Assembly (NCBI RefSeq): GCF_016861695.1
Contig: NZ_BOLP01000012.1
Location: forward strand, 47,443-111,442
Origin: Levilactobacillus andaensis
GTDB lineage: Bacteria; Bacillota; Bacilli; Lactobacillales; Lactobacillaceae
DNA length: 64,000 bases
Direction: 5' to 3'
The translations under genes and the position numbers were made by a program. The notes under the pieces are model-generated. The model did not search any database. It was not told where the DNA came from and saw only the letters and a program-made list of their open reading frames with translations. Shown piece after piece: positions 36,871-45,740 of this stretch; the stretch's first letter is position 1, and each line of letters starts with the position of its first letter.

Positions 36871-37074
36871 TAGGCCGATGGTCCGAGACTGGTCTGTACC
36901 AAATTGACTTGGATCAAAGATGTGAGGACGAGGTGCTGATAGGGATAAGCGTAACAATCATTCGTACGCGTCTAATCCGGCTATATAGGAGAAAAAGTTG
37001 AGGGGCTAAATGACTAGGCCGATGAGAGTAACGGGTAGGCCAATAGTATTTTGGTAGAAGGGAATTGGATTTCG

Positions 37075-39330
37075 ATGAAGATGAAGCACGTTTTGACTGG
37101 AATAGTGGTGGCCGTGGCTGCTGGTGTACTGGGCGGATCGGTCGTGGGGCATGCGGATGCGGACTATGATCATGCGATTGGTAGTATGCCACCTGGGTTA
37201 CCAATTGAAGGATACTTTCATAGTCAGGGCTTTATGAATAGCTCTGTTCCCAATTCAGCGAAGACTGTGAATGGTACTAGTGATAGTAGTCGACAAGCCG
37301 TTCAAATCAATGATGGCGTTGGGCAGGTTGGCTCAGTGTGGGCAGAGCGTGACAAATACTATTTTGACTTCACTAAGGATCAACGTGCCTCAATGTGGAT
37401 GTATTTTGGAAATAAAGGTGCTCAAAATGCTGGCGACGGTATGGCCTTTGTTATTCAAAATGATTGGCGTGGCGAGCAGGCTATTGCAGCGAATAACTTT
37501 TCTTTTGATCCGGCTATAGGTCAGACGTTAGGTGTTTGGGGATACGCATCAAGTCGGGCAGATGAGAATGAACTTAATGTGGCTAGACGGGCGATTCAGC
37601 ATAGCTGGGCGCTTGAATTTGACACCTTTACTAACATGAACAGTCCAGTGGATGATAAATCTATTCCCGGAAGCTTTGATTTTCAGGTTGGTTCGCAGGG
37701 AGTAGTTAAAGTTCCTCAACCGCACATTGCTTCGAATTATCCAGCTGTATCAACTCCAGCCGGATCAACAACTGGGGAAGGTACTTACAAGACAAATAGT
37801 TTTACGGGGCAATTTGGTGAGTATTCTTATACGAGGCTACAGCACAACGGACTTATCAAGACACCACTATCTGACGGGGCTTGGCACCATGTCACTATCG
37901 ACTACAAAGCCCCTACCGATGGGACCACTACGGGAAATATGACTTATACCATCAATGACAAGCAACTTTCGGGCAGTGGGGCACAGGAAAAACAATCGGA
38001 AACTGTTGATTTCGACTACAGTCTTCTCAAGGATTCAGATATAGACGGCCCGCATGAAGCTAAAAGCGGACTTTGGGGCTTTACCGGAACGACTAGTAAC
38101 ATCAACTGGGAGAATAATCTTGTTGTCTTCGAACAAATACCAGGACTAGTCGACGCCAACGGTTCTGCCAAAATCTATAACCGTAGCCGCCTCGACACTT
38201 CCGGACAGCCAACCGAAGTATCTGCCGGCCAGAATGTGACGGGTGGGGACCGACTGCGTTTGGACTACCAGTTGCAGTACAATACCGGTCGCGTCGATTG
38301 GGACAACATCGCTGCAGAAGTTCATCTACCAGACCACGTGACGGTCAACTCCGGAACGATTACCTATGCCAACGGCAAGACTGAGACGGTTGATTTGAGT
38401 AATCTCAGTGGTCAAAATCTGTCATTTAAACTAGGTCAGCTGCTAAACACCGACAATCGCACCGCTACGATTTCTCTAGAGGGTAAGGCTGATAATCCGG
38501 CTAACGATACGTCTGTGGTCAGCCAGACCAGCAAGTTCTCCGGACCGAACGCCATTGCTACAGCTGACACACCGGCATTTAACCTGGTCCATTCAAACGT
38601 CGATTTTAACCTGAAGGTAACTAGTGCGCCTAACATTTCTCTGGCCGCCACGACCGCAACGCCCACGATAACTGGGAACGCAACGCTGAGTGGTACCGGT
38701 AAGGAAAGCACCAACTTTACGCTTCATCCAGTTTTAAATGGTCAAGCACTCAAGACCATCTCGTTTCCGGCCAGCAGAAACGATGGGGGTGCCTACACCG
38801 GGAACTTTACTTACAAGCTGCCAAATGATTCGGGATTGAAAAAGGGCGCCAATACCCTAACACTAACCGCAACCGATGATGCCACCGGCCATGAGTCAAC
38901 AGCTGGCGAGGTCATTCTGAACGTGGGTGAGCTGGACTGGGGGATAGTGAATGACAATAGTAGCTTCAAGGACACTACGCTCACGGGGATTGGCCAAACG
39001 GTTCCACGGAATGCCGACTGGCACGTTGAAGTCAACAATCAGTCGGGGGCTAATTGGAAAATGATGGCGGCCTTGACCACGCCATTTGCTAACCAATCTG
39101 GTAAGCTGGCTGGGAATCTCATTTATCAGCCAGCCGTGGGTGAGCCCGAGCTGATGTCTGAGCAACCGGTCGCGGTGGCTGACCGGTCAACCGATCCTGG
39201 TAATGTGACGACCGATATCTGTACCACGAATTGGAAAGCGGATACGGGAATGCTGCTCAAAGTTAACGGTGGCGCTACAGCTGGAGATTATCAGGGGCAG
39301 ATCACGTGGACACTAGTTAATGCGGCATAA
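37075..39330 (+). CDS. L-type lectin/WxL surface protein, array gene 2
   Basis: A 751-residue paralogue of gene 1 with the same layout. The signal peptide ends GHA-DAD; the lectin core has AGDGMAFVIQND, LGVWGYAS, ALEFDTFTN and WHHVTIDYKAP; spacer domains follow; the WxL domain has NWKMMAAL and ends ITWTLVNAA. Compared with gene 1 it has a longer loop after FDFQV (about 20 extra residues, SNYPAVSTPAGSTTGEG), in the region that shapes binding sites in legume lectins. ATG 37075 follows GAAGGGAATTGG, almost the same leader as gene 1; the upstream in-frame start 37051 is unlikely. Its first half is visibly richer in A and T than gene 1. Confidence 0.88.
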   Translation: MKMKHVLTGIVVAVAAGVLGGSVVGHADADYDHAIGSMPPGLPIEGYFHSQGFMNSSVPNSAKTVNGTSDSSRQAVQINDGVGQVGSVWAERDKYYFDFTKDQRASMWMYFGNKGAQNAGDGMAFVIQNDWRGEQAIAANNFSFDPAIGQTLGVWGYASSRADENELNVARRAIQHSWALEFDTFTNMNSPVDDKSIPGSFDFQVGSQGVVKVPQPHIASNYPAVSTPAGSTTGEGTYKTNSFTGQFGEYSYTRLQHNGLIKTPLSDGAWHHVTIDYKAPTDGTTTGNMTYTINDKQLSGSGAQEKQSETVDFDYSLLKDSDIDGPHEAKSGLWGFTGTTSNINWENNLVVFEQIPGLVDANGSAKIYNRSRLDTSGQPTEVSAGQNVTGGDRLRLDYQLQYNTGRVDWDNIAAEVHLPDHVTVNSGTITYANGKTETVDLSNLSGQNLSFKLGQLLNTDNRTATISLEGKADNPANDTSVVSQTSKFSGPNAIATADTPAFNLVHSNVDFNLKVTSAPNISLAATTATPTITGNATLSGTGKESTNFTLHPVLNGQALKTISFPASRNDGGAYTGNFTYKLPNDSGLKKGANTLTLTATDDATGHESTAGEVILNVGELDWGIVNDNSSFKDTTLTGIGQTVPRNADWHVEVNNQSGANWKMMAALTTPFANQSGKLAGNLIYQPAVGEPELMSEQPVAVADRSTDPGNVTTDICTTNWKADTGMLLKVNGGATAGDYQGQITWTLVNAA

Positions 39331-39348
39331 TTGAAGACTGATTGAGCT

Positions 39349-39378
39349 GGCACGGTGATTTTTTGACCGTGCCTTTTT
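39349..39378 (+). terminator. Terminator after lectin gene 2
   Basis: GGCACGGT / ACCGTGCC perfect stem, followed by TTTTT. Confidence 0.88.
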
Positions 39379-39599
39379 GAGTTAACCAAGTAACCTTACG
39401 AATATGGCCAGCAAGCTAAGCTACGTAAAAGGATAAACTTATCAGCGACTGCTGGTTTAGCGTTAAAAAAAGTAAGATAAAAGTTAAATTTTGTCAGTTG
39501 AATTGATTGCTCATTAATTAGTAAGTTAATCCAACTATCCAACGATTATATGTTTGAAGTATTTATGAGATTAACTGCATGATTTGGATGTGAACTTCT
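39379..39599. other. AT-rich gap before lectin gene 3
   Basis: No gene or clear structure between the gene 2 terminator and the gene 3 promoter. The DNA is AT-rich. Confidence 0.4.
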
Positions 39600-39627
39600 T
39601 TGATTGTTTGTCCTGATATCGTATAAT
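39600..39627 (+). promoter_or_regulatory. Promoter of lectin gene 3
   Basis: TTGATT (39600-39605), 16 bases, TATAAT (39622-39627). ATATCGTATAAT is shared with gene 1. The leader to 39913 is about 280 bases and contains GTAATCAGTCCTGAAGCCTGATTAC-type pairing: GTAATCAG / CTGATTAC at about 39648-39672. Confidence 0.6.
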
Positions 39628-39912
39628 GGGGTTAGACAAATAGCGTGTAATCAGTCCTGAAGCCTGATTACATGTAGATGACCTCTCAAATTAAAATGAT
39701 TACGTAAATCGAATTTTGCAATGTCTTTTTTCTTATTCTAAAGATTCTAAGTCAGTCTTTTTATATTGTGAATTTTAAAACAATATGTGCTGGTAAAACG
39801 AATGAATCTGATCAATTTAAAACGACTAATTTGTCCCATAAAATAGTAACTGTATTTTCTATTATTACTAGGGGCGGTTACATGAGTCAAGGGTAAAGGG
39901 GGAGAATCGCCC

Positions 39913-42186
39913 ATGAAACGTGGAAGATTAATTTTAACAATGATTGGTGTACTAGCTATTTTTGGCATGGGTCACCCGGTCGTCAGTCATGCAGCAGATG
40001 CGACAACACCGCAGCCAACACCAGAGCAGGATCTGGCGAACGCACTGGCGTCAATGCCACAGGGACTACCAATTAACGGGTATTTTATAACGCCAACATT
40101 TAATAATTCAACTGTTAAAAATTCATCAGCCGTAACACTTCCTAATTCAGATGGGACGCAGGCAGTTCAGTTGACCAATAATACCAATCAGTTGGGTACA
40201 ATTTGGGCCAACAAAGATCAATTTTATTTCGACTTGAAGAAAAAACAAAAAGCCTCAATGTGGATGTACTTTGGGGATGGGCCGCTTGGTCACATGGGTG
40301 ACGGGATGGCCTTCGTGATTCAAAACGCCGGCTATCAAGCAACTGCTGTCGATAAAAATGGGGTCCCTCAAGGACAAGAGACACTCGGAGTTTGGGGGCT
40401 ACCAGATAACTTTACAGCTGATGAGCCCTCTAGTGTGGGAAAACAAGCCATTCAGAAGAGCTGGGCCTTAGAATTCGATACATTTCCGAATGGTGGTTCC
40501 TACTTCGGGGTGCCAGATATTACGGGATTCTCTACTTTTGATTTAGGGAAAAAGGTTGCCGGTGGTCTGGACGATACAATCGTCAATCAGCATCAGCATA
40601 TTGCTGCTGATTATCCTGCAGACCAAAAGCAAGGTGGAACTTATTATTCACGCTATTCGCCCGACAGTACGACCATGTATGGGGTCAAGATGAATCACCG
40701 AGGTATCATCGTCAATAATGGTCCTTGGTTGACAGATGGCGCATGGCATCACTTGACCGTTCAGTACACGCCACCGGCTGATGACACCACAACGGTAGGC
40801 AATGTCACCTATACCATTAACGACAAGGATCCTTCAACTGGGACGGCCTCACAAAACGCACAGTCGAACAACTATGAGTTGGATACGAACAAGGTAGACG
40901 ATGGCACTGGTCACGCTTACTGGGGATTCACCGGGTCTACTGGACAGTATGGCGAAAACAACTTGGTCGTGTTTGAACAGATTCCGGGCTTAGTCGATGC
41001 AGATGCTTCGGCCAGCGTTGCCAATGAAACGGCTAATTTGGAAGGCCCAATTAATGTAAACACTCCCGTCATGGGGGGCAACCGGTTACGGCTGGATTAC
41101 AATCTAACCTATAACTCAGGCCGTAGCGACTGGACACCTAAGGCCCAAATCAACCTGCCAAGCGGATTCGTGCCAAGTAGTGCAGTGGTGACCTTCGCTG
41201 ATGGGACGACCCAGACTGTTGATCTGGGGGCCACTCAGACTGGACAACAGCTGAACTTTACCCTCGCACATGCTTTGAATGAAACGGACTCAACGGCGGA
41301 TATTACGATTCACGGCCGGCAGTCGAATCCAACTAACCCTTCGACGGTTATCAACGGGACTACTAGTAAGTTTGTGGACAAGCAAGGGATTGCTACGGCA
41401 GATACCACGCCATATACTGTTTACCAGGCTACCACGACCTTTCGTATCGGTTGGGCGAGCGGCGAAAATTATGATTCCGTCACCACGGCCAAAGACAAGG
41501 ACGTCACGGTCAACGGGAAGTTTATGCTGTCCGGCTCACCAATTACGGCCAATGGGTTTATCTTGCAAGGCAGTGTGAACGGCACACCAATTAAGGACCA
41601 ATCTATTCCTGCCAGCGATGTTTCAGGCACTACCACGAGTGGCTTTAACGGAACCTTTTCGTACACAGTGCCTGCGGCGAGTCTACATTCGGGAGTGAAC
41701 ACGTTGATGCTGTATGTTACCAGCTATGACGGGTATACCACGGATAGTTTAGTCTCGAACATTGATGTGAGTGGACCGCTACAGTTTGGTGATGTTGATG
41801 ACAGCGTATCTTACACGGCTGACCTGACCGGCTCACACATGCTGGTACCGCGGGATGGGGCGTGGACAATTGATGTGAACGACCAGCGAGGTACTGGCTC
41901 AAGCTGGGCATTAATGGCGAGAATGAATCAGCCGTTGCAAGCTACAAATGTGCCGGCAACCACGATGAATCTGGTCTACAAGTCGTCATCTGACGCGACA
42001 CCAGTTGTTCTGGGGAGTGATGCGCAGCGGGTAGCCGCCCGGACCACGACCAGTAATGATGATACCTTCAACGCAACCGATCAGTGGGACAGTAATACGG
42101 GACTTCTACTAGATGTTAGTGGGGGTGCCACTGCCGGAACGTATACGGGGCAGATTGAGTGGAGCTTGGAGAACGCACCAAGCTAA
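39913..42186 (+). CDS. L-type lectin/WxL surface protein, array gene 3
   Basis: A 757-residue paralogue. The signal peptide ends SHA-ADAT, then a short Thr/Pro stretch leads to the lectin domain with MGDGMAFVIQNA, LGVWGLPD, ALEFDTFPN and WHHLTVQYTPP. Spacer domains follow (VMGGNRLRLDYNLTYNSG onward). The WxL domain has a canonical first motif SSWALMARM and ends IEWSLENAPS. The lectin region has its own inserts (GSYFGVPDITGFSTF and a YYSRYSPDSTTMYG loop) absent from genes 1 and 2. AAAGGGGGAG precedes ATG 39913. Confidence 0.87.
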   Translation: MKRGRLILTMIGVLAIFGMGHPVVSHAADATTPQPTPEQDLANALASMPQGLPINGYFITPTFNNSTVKNSSAVTLPNSDGTQAVQLTNNTNQLGTIWANKDQFYFDLKKKQKASMWMYFGDGPLGHMGDGMAFVIQNAGYQATAVDKNGVPQGQETLGVWGLPDNFTADEPSSVGKQAIQKSWALEFDTFPNGGSYFGVPDITGFSTFDLGKKVAGGLDDTIVNQHQHIAADYPADQKQGGTYYSRYSPDSTTMYGVKMNHRGIIVNNGPWLTDGAWHHLTVQYTPPADDTTTVGNVTYTINDKDPSTGTASQNAQSNNYELDTNKVDDGTGHAYWGFTGSTGQYGENNLVVFEQIPGLVDADASASVANETANLEGPINVNTPVMGGNRLRLDYNLTYNSGRSDWTPKAQINLPSGFVPSSAVVTFADGTTQTVDLGATQTGQQLNFTLAHALNETDSTADITIHGRQSNPTNPSTVINGTTSKFVDKQGIATADTTPYTVYQATTTFRIGWASGENYDSVTTAKDKDVTVNGKFMLSGSPITANGFILQGSVNGTPIKDQSIPASDVSGTTTSGFNGTFSYTVPAASLHSGVNTLMLYVTSYDGYTTDSLVSNIDVSGPLQFGDVDDSVSYTADLTGSHMLVPRDGAWTIDVNDQRGTGSSWALMARMNQPLQATNVPATTMNLVYKSSSDATPVVLGSDAQRVAARTTTSNDDTFNATDQWDSNTGLLLDVSGGATAGTYTGQIEWSLENAPS

Positions 42187-42202
42187 AGACGAGCGAAAAA
42201 TC

Positions 42203-42251
42203 AAAAAAAGTTGCGGAACCTGTCGAATTTTGACGGGGCCGCAATTTTTTT
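42203..42251 (+). terminator. Terminator after lectin gene 3
   Basis: TTGCGG...CC-GTC / GAC-GG...CCGCAA stem followed by seven T residues. Confidence 0.85.
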
Positions 42252-42527
42252 GTGATGGGGAGATTACGCTTAAGAAAAAAATAACCGGTGATGTGGTGAC
42301 AGCCTGACGAATATGGGGTGAATTCTATTTTTACTACTACGGTTACAACTTTCAAGAAGTGGCTAAAGACATTAGAAAGAAGAACTGAGTATTTCAATTT
42401 ATTAATCGGTTGATTACTAAGCTGACTTTACATTCAAATGCTGACATAACAGCAGTACGTTCAAAGAACCTAGTAGAAACAAATTATAATAAAATCAATT
42501 TTATTACTTTCGTTTTTTAGTTTTAAT
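42252..42527. other. Gap before the gene 4 promoter
   Basis: About 275 AT-rich bases. GTGGCTAAA and ACTGAGTA resemble sequence at the same relative place before gene 5 (45331-45377), suggesting a duplicated intergenic region. No gene is supported. Confidence 0.4.
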
Positions 42528-42562
42528 GATATACTATATTTAGTGATGATGTTTAACTTTTA
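42528..42562 (+). promoter_or_regulatory. Promoter block of lectin gene 4, shared with gene 5
   Basis: Extended -10 TGATATACT (hexamer 42530-42535). The 35-base block from 42528 is identical to the block at 45501-45535 before gene 5 except for two A/G changes, and continues past the start site to TGTTTAACTTTTA. Confidence 0.65.
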
Positions 42563-42697
42563 GTAAAGGATATGGTTAACCACAATCAGGAAAATAGGGT
42601 TAGGGGATTGTCGATGTTAACTGGTTATTATGGAATTATCCCCGATAGGTTATCCACCAAAATAATTAGAGTCAAAAAAGTTGAGTGAGAATATAAA

Positions 42698-42723
42698 ACG
42701 CACGAGTAGACTAGGGCGTGCGT
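42698..42723 (+). promoter_or_regulatory. Leader hairpin of lectin gene 4
   Basis: ACGCAC / GTGCGT stem with 14-base loop GAGTAGACTAGGGC, 46 bases before the start codon. The counterpart before gene 5 keeps the loop but has a different, still perfectly paired stem. Confidence 0.6.
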
Positions 42724-42769
42724 CACGTGGTTTTGCCCGATGAGGGTCGGGTGAAGGGAGCCGGTTTCA

Positions 42770-45130
42770 ATGAAATTTCGGAATAAATTGTTAGCGATTA
42801 CAGGAATTGTCGCTGCCAGCATGGGGTGGGGCCTCTGGCAAGGGACGTTGGTTGGGAAGGCTTTTGATGCCAGTCCTCAAGGCGTTTTAAATTCAGCGCC
42901 ACAAGGACTTAAGGTTGATGGCAACGATTATTTTAATCGGGCAGAGACTATCGGTAACAGCTCAGACAGCCAAATTACAAATTCGGCGCAGGTAATGACC
43001 GGGACAAATGGCGATGGTGTCATGCTTTCTCAGTATGGTAGTCAGTATCAGAATACCGGTGGGGCAATTTGGTCTAATGGTAAGTCCTTTAATATGTATG
43101 AAGATCAACGGGCTTCAATGTGGGTCTTTATGGGGACGGATGATTATTATAATCATAAGGCAGGGGACGGGATGGCCTTTGTCTTGCAAAATAGTAGTAA
43201 TTCGGCCTTCTCCAGTACTGGTGAGGCATTGGGAGTCTGGGGAATAGATCCTAATACAAAAGATAGTACATCACAGACCGTTGCAAATTCTGCAATTCCT
43301 AATAGTTGGGCAATCGAGTTTGATACACACGAGAATCAAACGATCCCCGCTGCAGGCCAAAAGATGGGTACAGTGACTCCAGATGCATTCGATATCGGAG
43401 ACTATGATCCTGAAAAAACAGGCGATGCACAATATTCCGGTCTCGGATATGATTCCAACACAGATACTGATGATGTCCCAGAAACTATCCCAACCCAGGG
43501 GAATCATATTGCTGCGAATTACCCAGGAGACGGCGGCACTTATTTACCGTATCAACAGAGTGGGCAATATATATCAAAGTATATGTTTGGACTTCCAGTT
43601 TATGCTAGTGGAATGTACAACTATTATGGCTTAGAACATCGGGGCTTGATTCGTAACTCAGACAGTGGTTCTAACCCCGTTCCACTGATTGCGGATAACA
43701 CCTGGCATCACATTACGATAAACTACAAGGCACCAACGGGTGACAGCAATACGGGGGCCATGACGTACTCCTTTGACGATCAAAATTTGAAGACTGGGGC
43801 ACCAATAACTGGGAATAATCAGTATGCTAAAGAAAGTATTGATTTATCTAAACTAAACGTCACTAAGACAGATCCAAATGTTTACTGGGGCTTTACGGGA
43901 ACAACTGGCACCAACACTGAAACCAGTATGGTTGTCTTCGAACAAGTTCCTGGTCAGGCCAATGTCAACTCGTCAGCTAAGATAGAGGATGAAACGACTA
44001 GTAGTCCGATTTCTGCTGGGGACACAATTAAGGGCAATGATGCGGTTAAGCTGACCTATACCTTGAACTATGAAAATGGGGATAAGCCGTGGTCTAATAT
44101 CAAGAGTTCCCTGAATTTACCTGCTAATATTAACTGGTCAAAGGGACAGATTACGTATCCGAATTCCAATATAGCTTCCAGCACGCTTTCAACGGCCAAC
44201 ATTAGCAATAATAAACTAGATATTAAGGTAGCTGACTTGAGCAGTTCTGCTAATCAAGCAGTTATCACGTTGGACGGGAATGCTATAAACAAAGCTGGCA
44301 CCTCGACATCGACCGTCACCTCATTTGTTGGGGACAATGCGATTACGAATACGCAACTCAATGGGTTCAACATTAAGGAGTCTCCATTTAATGTAAACTT
44401 TAACCCCAAGACGGTGAGTGCAAATGCTAACTCGTCGGTAACTTTGACCGGGAGTGTTTCCTCGACTAACGCCAAGGTTACGGGGAGTAATACCACCTTA
44501 TCAGCTGGGGTCATCAATACTGATGGGACTTCAGATGATATTGACGCCGCAGATATCAACTTATCCCAAAAGGTCAATTCAAATGGCGGTTACGACTTTA
44601 CTATTAAGCTGGAAAAGGTACCAGCTGGGACTTCTACGGTTCAAGTCAACGCATCGTCCACAGCGGCTATCGGTAGTTTTGCCAGCGACACGGCGACCGT
44701 AACCGGTGGGACCGTCGACTTCGGCGCTACCAGTGGGAACATGGTGTTTGAGACAACGACCCTGACTGGGAGCGGGACGCAGACGGTTGCCCGAGATGAA
44801 TCAAATGGGGCTTGGCAGCTAAATGTCGATAGCTCATTGATGGCGGGTACCGACTGGAAGGTCACCGCCAAGACGGATGGCATGTACAACGACAACGTGC
44901 CAGATAGCAGGCTGGATGGCGCGCTGGTCTACAAGGACGGTACGGGTACAGAAACTCTGAATAATAGTGGTACCGTGATCGATACGGATACCGCTGATGG
45001 GACCGCCAGTTCAACGAACATCGCTAATGGCTGGACCAAGGATACTGGGATTCTACTGAATGTCAACGGTGGTGCGATCAACGGTTCCTATAGTGGGACG
45101 ATTGACTGGACACTGACGGTCGGGCCGTAA
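42770..45130 (+). CDS. L-type lectin/WxL surface protein, array gene 4
   Basis: A 786-residue paralogue, the longest of the array. After the signal peptide (about 1-31, VGKA-FDA) the lectin domain has AGDGMAFVLQNS, LGVWGIDPN, AIEFDTHEN and WHHITINYKAP. It carries a large insert with Tyr-rich loop (YQQSGQYISKYMFG, YASGMYNYYG) and an acidic NTDTDDVPETIPTQG segment. Spacer domains follow, then the WxL domain with GTDWKVTAKTD and the final IDWTLTVGP. TGAAGGGAG precedes ATG 42770. Gene 5 is the nearest relative, especially in the last 130 residues and in the leader. Confidence 0.87.
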   Translation: MKFRNKLLAITGIVAASMGWGLWQGTLVGKAFDASPQGVLNSAPQGLKVDGNDYFNRAETIGNSSDSQITNSAQVMTGTNGDGVMLSQYGSQYQNTGGAIWSNGKSFNMYEDQRASMWVFMGTDDYYNHKAGDGMAFVLQNSSNSAFSSTGEALGVWGIDPNTKDSTSQTVANSAIPNSWAIEFDTHENQTIPAAGQKMGTVTPDAFDIGDYDPEKTGDAQYSGLGYDSNTDTDDVPETIPTQGNHIAANYPGDGGTYLPYQQSGQYISKYMFGLPVYASGMYNYYGLEHRGLIRNSDSGSNPVPLIADNTWHHITINYKAPTGDSNTGAMTYSFDDQNLKTGAPITGNNQYAKESIDLSKLNVTKTDPNVYWGFTGTTGTNTETSMVVFEQVPGQANVNSSAKIEDETTSSPISAGDTIKGNDAVKLTYTLNYENGDKPWSNIKSSLNLPANINWSKGQITYPNSNIASSTLSTANISNNKLDIKVADLSSSANQAVITLDGNAINKAGTSTSTVTSFVGDNAITNTQLNGFNIKESPFNVNFNPKTVSANANSSVTLTGSVSSTNAKVTGSNTTLSAGVINTDGTSDDIDAADINLSQKVNSNGGYDFTIKLEKVPAGTSTVQVNASSTAAIGSFASDTATVTGGTVDFGATSGNMVFETTTLTGSGTQTVARDESNGAWQLNVDSSLMAGTDWKVTAKTDGMYNDNVPDSRLDGALVYKDGTGTETLNNSGTVIDTDTADGTASSTNIANGWTKDTGILLNVNGGAINGSYSGTIDWTLTVGP

Positions 45131-45142
45131 AGGAAAAGTAAA

Positions 45143-45171
45143 TTTAGGCCGGGTGCCAGGCTTGGCCTAAA
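45143..45171. repeat. Inverted repeat after lectin gene 4
   Basis: TTTAGGCC / GGCCTAAA perfect 8-bp arms with a 13-base loop and no T tract. The strong terminator directly follows. Confidence 0.5.
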
Positions 45172-45187
45172 ACTGAATTTGCCACAT

Positions 45188-45235
45188 AAAATAGTGGTGA
45201 CACCAATGAAAGTTGACGGTGTCACCACTATTTTT
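45188..45235. terminator. Strong terminator after lectin gene 4
   Basis: Perfect 17-bp stem AAAATAGTGGTGACACC with its complement, ending in a T run; usable in both directions. Confidence 0.9.
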
Positions 45236-45500
45236 GGGCGCTGAAAAATATAGCGATGTTTTCTCTGATCCAGACGATACTACTGAATTAGTTATGGATT
45301 TATAAGAATATATAGTTACAGTGGCCGAAAAGTGGCTAAAATTGTTTGCGCCTATTTTGAAGAGAGACAACTGAGTAATCAACTGATTATCTGACAATAA
45401 TCGGTTACAATCGTTGATTTGACGGTAATCATCACTATAACGATGTTAATAGTTAATCACAACAAAATTAATTTAACGGCTTTAACTTTTTGGTTGCGAT
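45236..45500. other. Gap before the gene 5 promoter
   Basis: About 265 AT-rich bases with partial similarity to the gap before gene 4; no gene seen. Confidence 0.4.
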
Positions 45501-45535
45501 GGTATACTATATTTAGTGGTGATGTTTAACTTTTA
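45501..45535 (+). promoter_or_regulatory. Promoter block of lectin gene 5, shared with gene 4
   Basis: Extended -10 TGGTATACT (hexamer 45503-45508) within the 35-base block shared with 42528-42562. The leader to ATG 45741 is about 225 bases. Confidence 0.65.
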
Positions 45536-45669
45536 TTGCTTGACATGATTAATAGCAATCAAACGAAAAAGTAGTTAGTCGTGGCGCGGAACGCGGGCGT
45601 GGCGGCTTTTTCACCAATAAGTCATCCACTTAGTTAATTAATATAACAAATATTGAGATTAGTAAATAA

Positions 45670-45697
45670 TGCGTACGGGAAGACTAGGGCGTACGCA
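45670..45697 (+). promoter_or_regulatory. Leader hairpin of lectin gene 5
   Basis: TGCGTAC / GTACGCA stem (45670-45676 with 45691-45697) with 14-base loop GGGAAGACTAGGGC, 43 bases before the start codon; covaries with the gene 4 hairpin. Confidence 0.6.
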
Positions 45698-45740
45698 ACT
45701 TGGTTTTGTCTGCAACGGAGCGGGCGAAGGGAGTTTTCCA

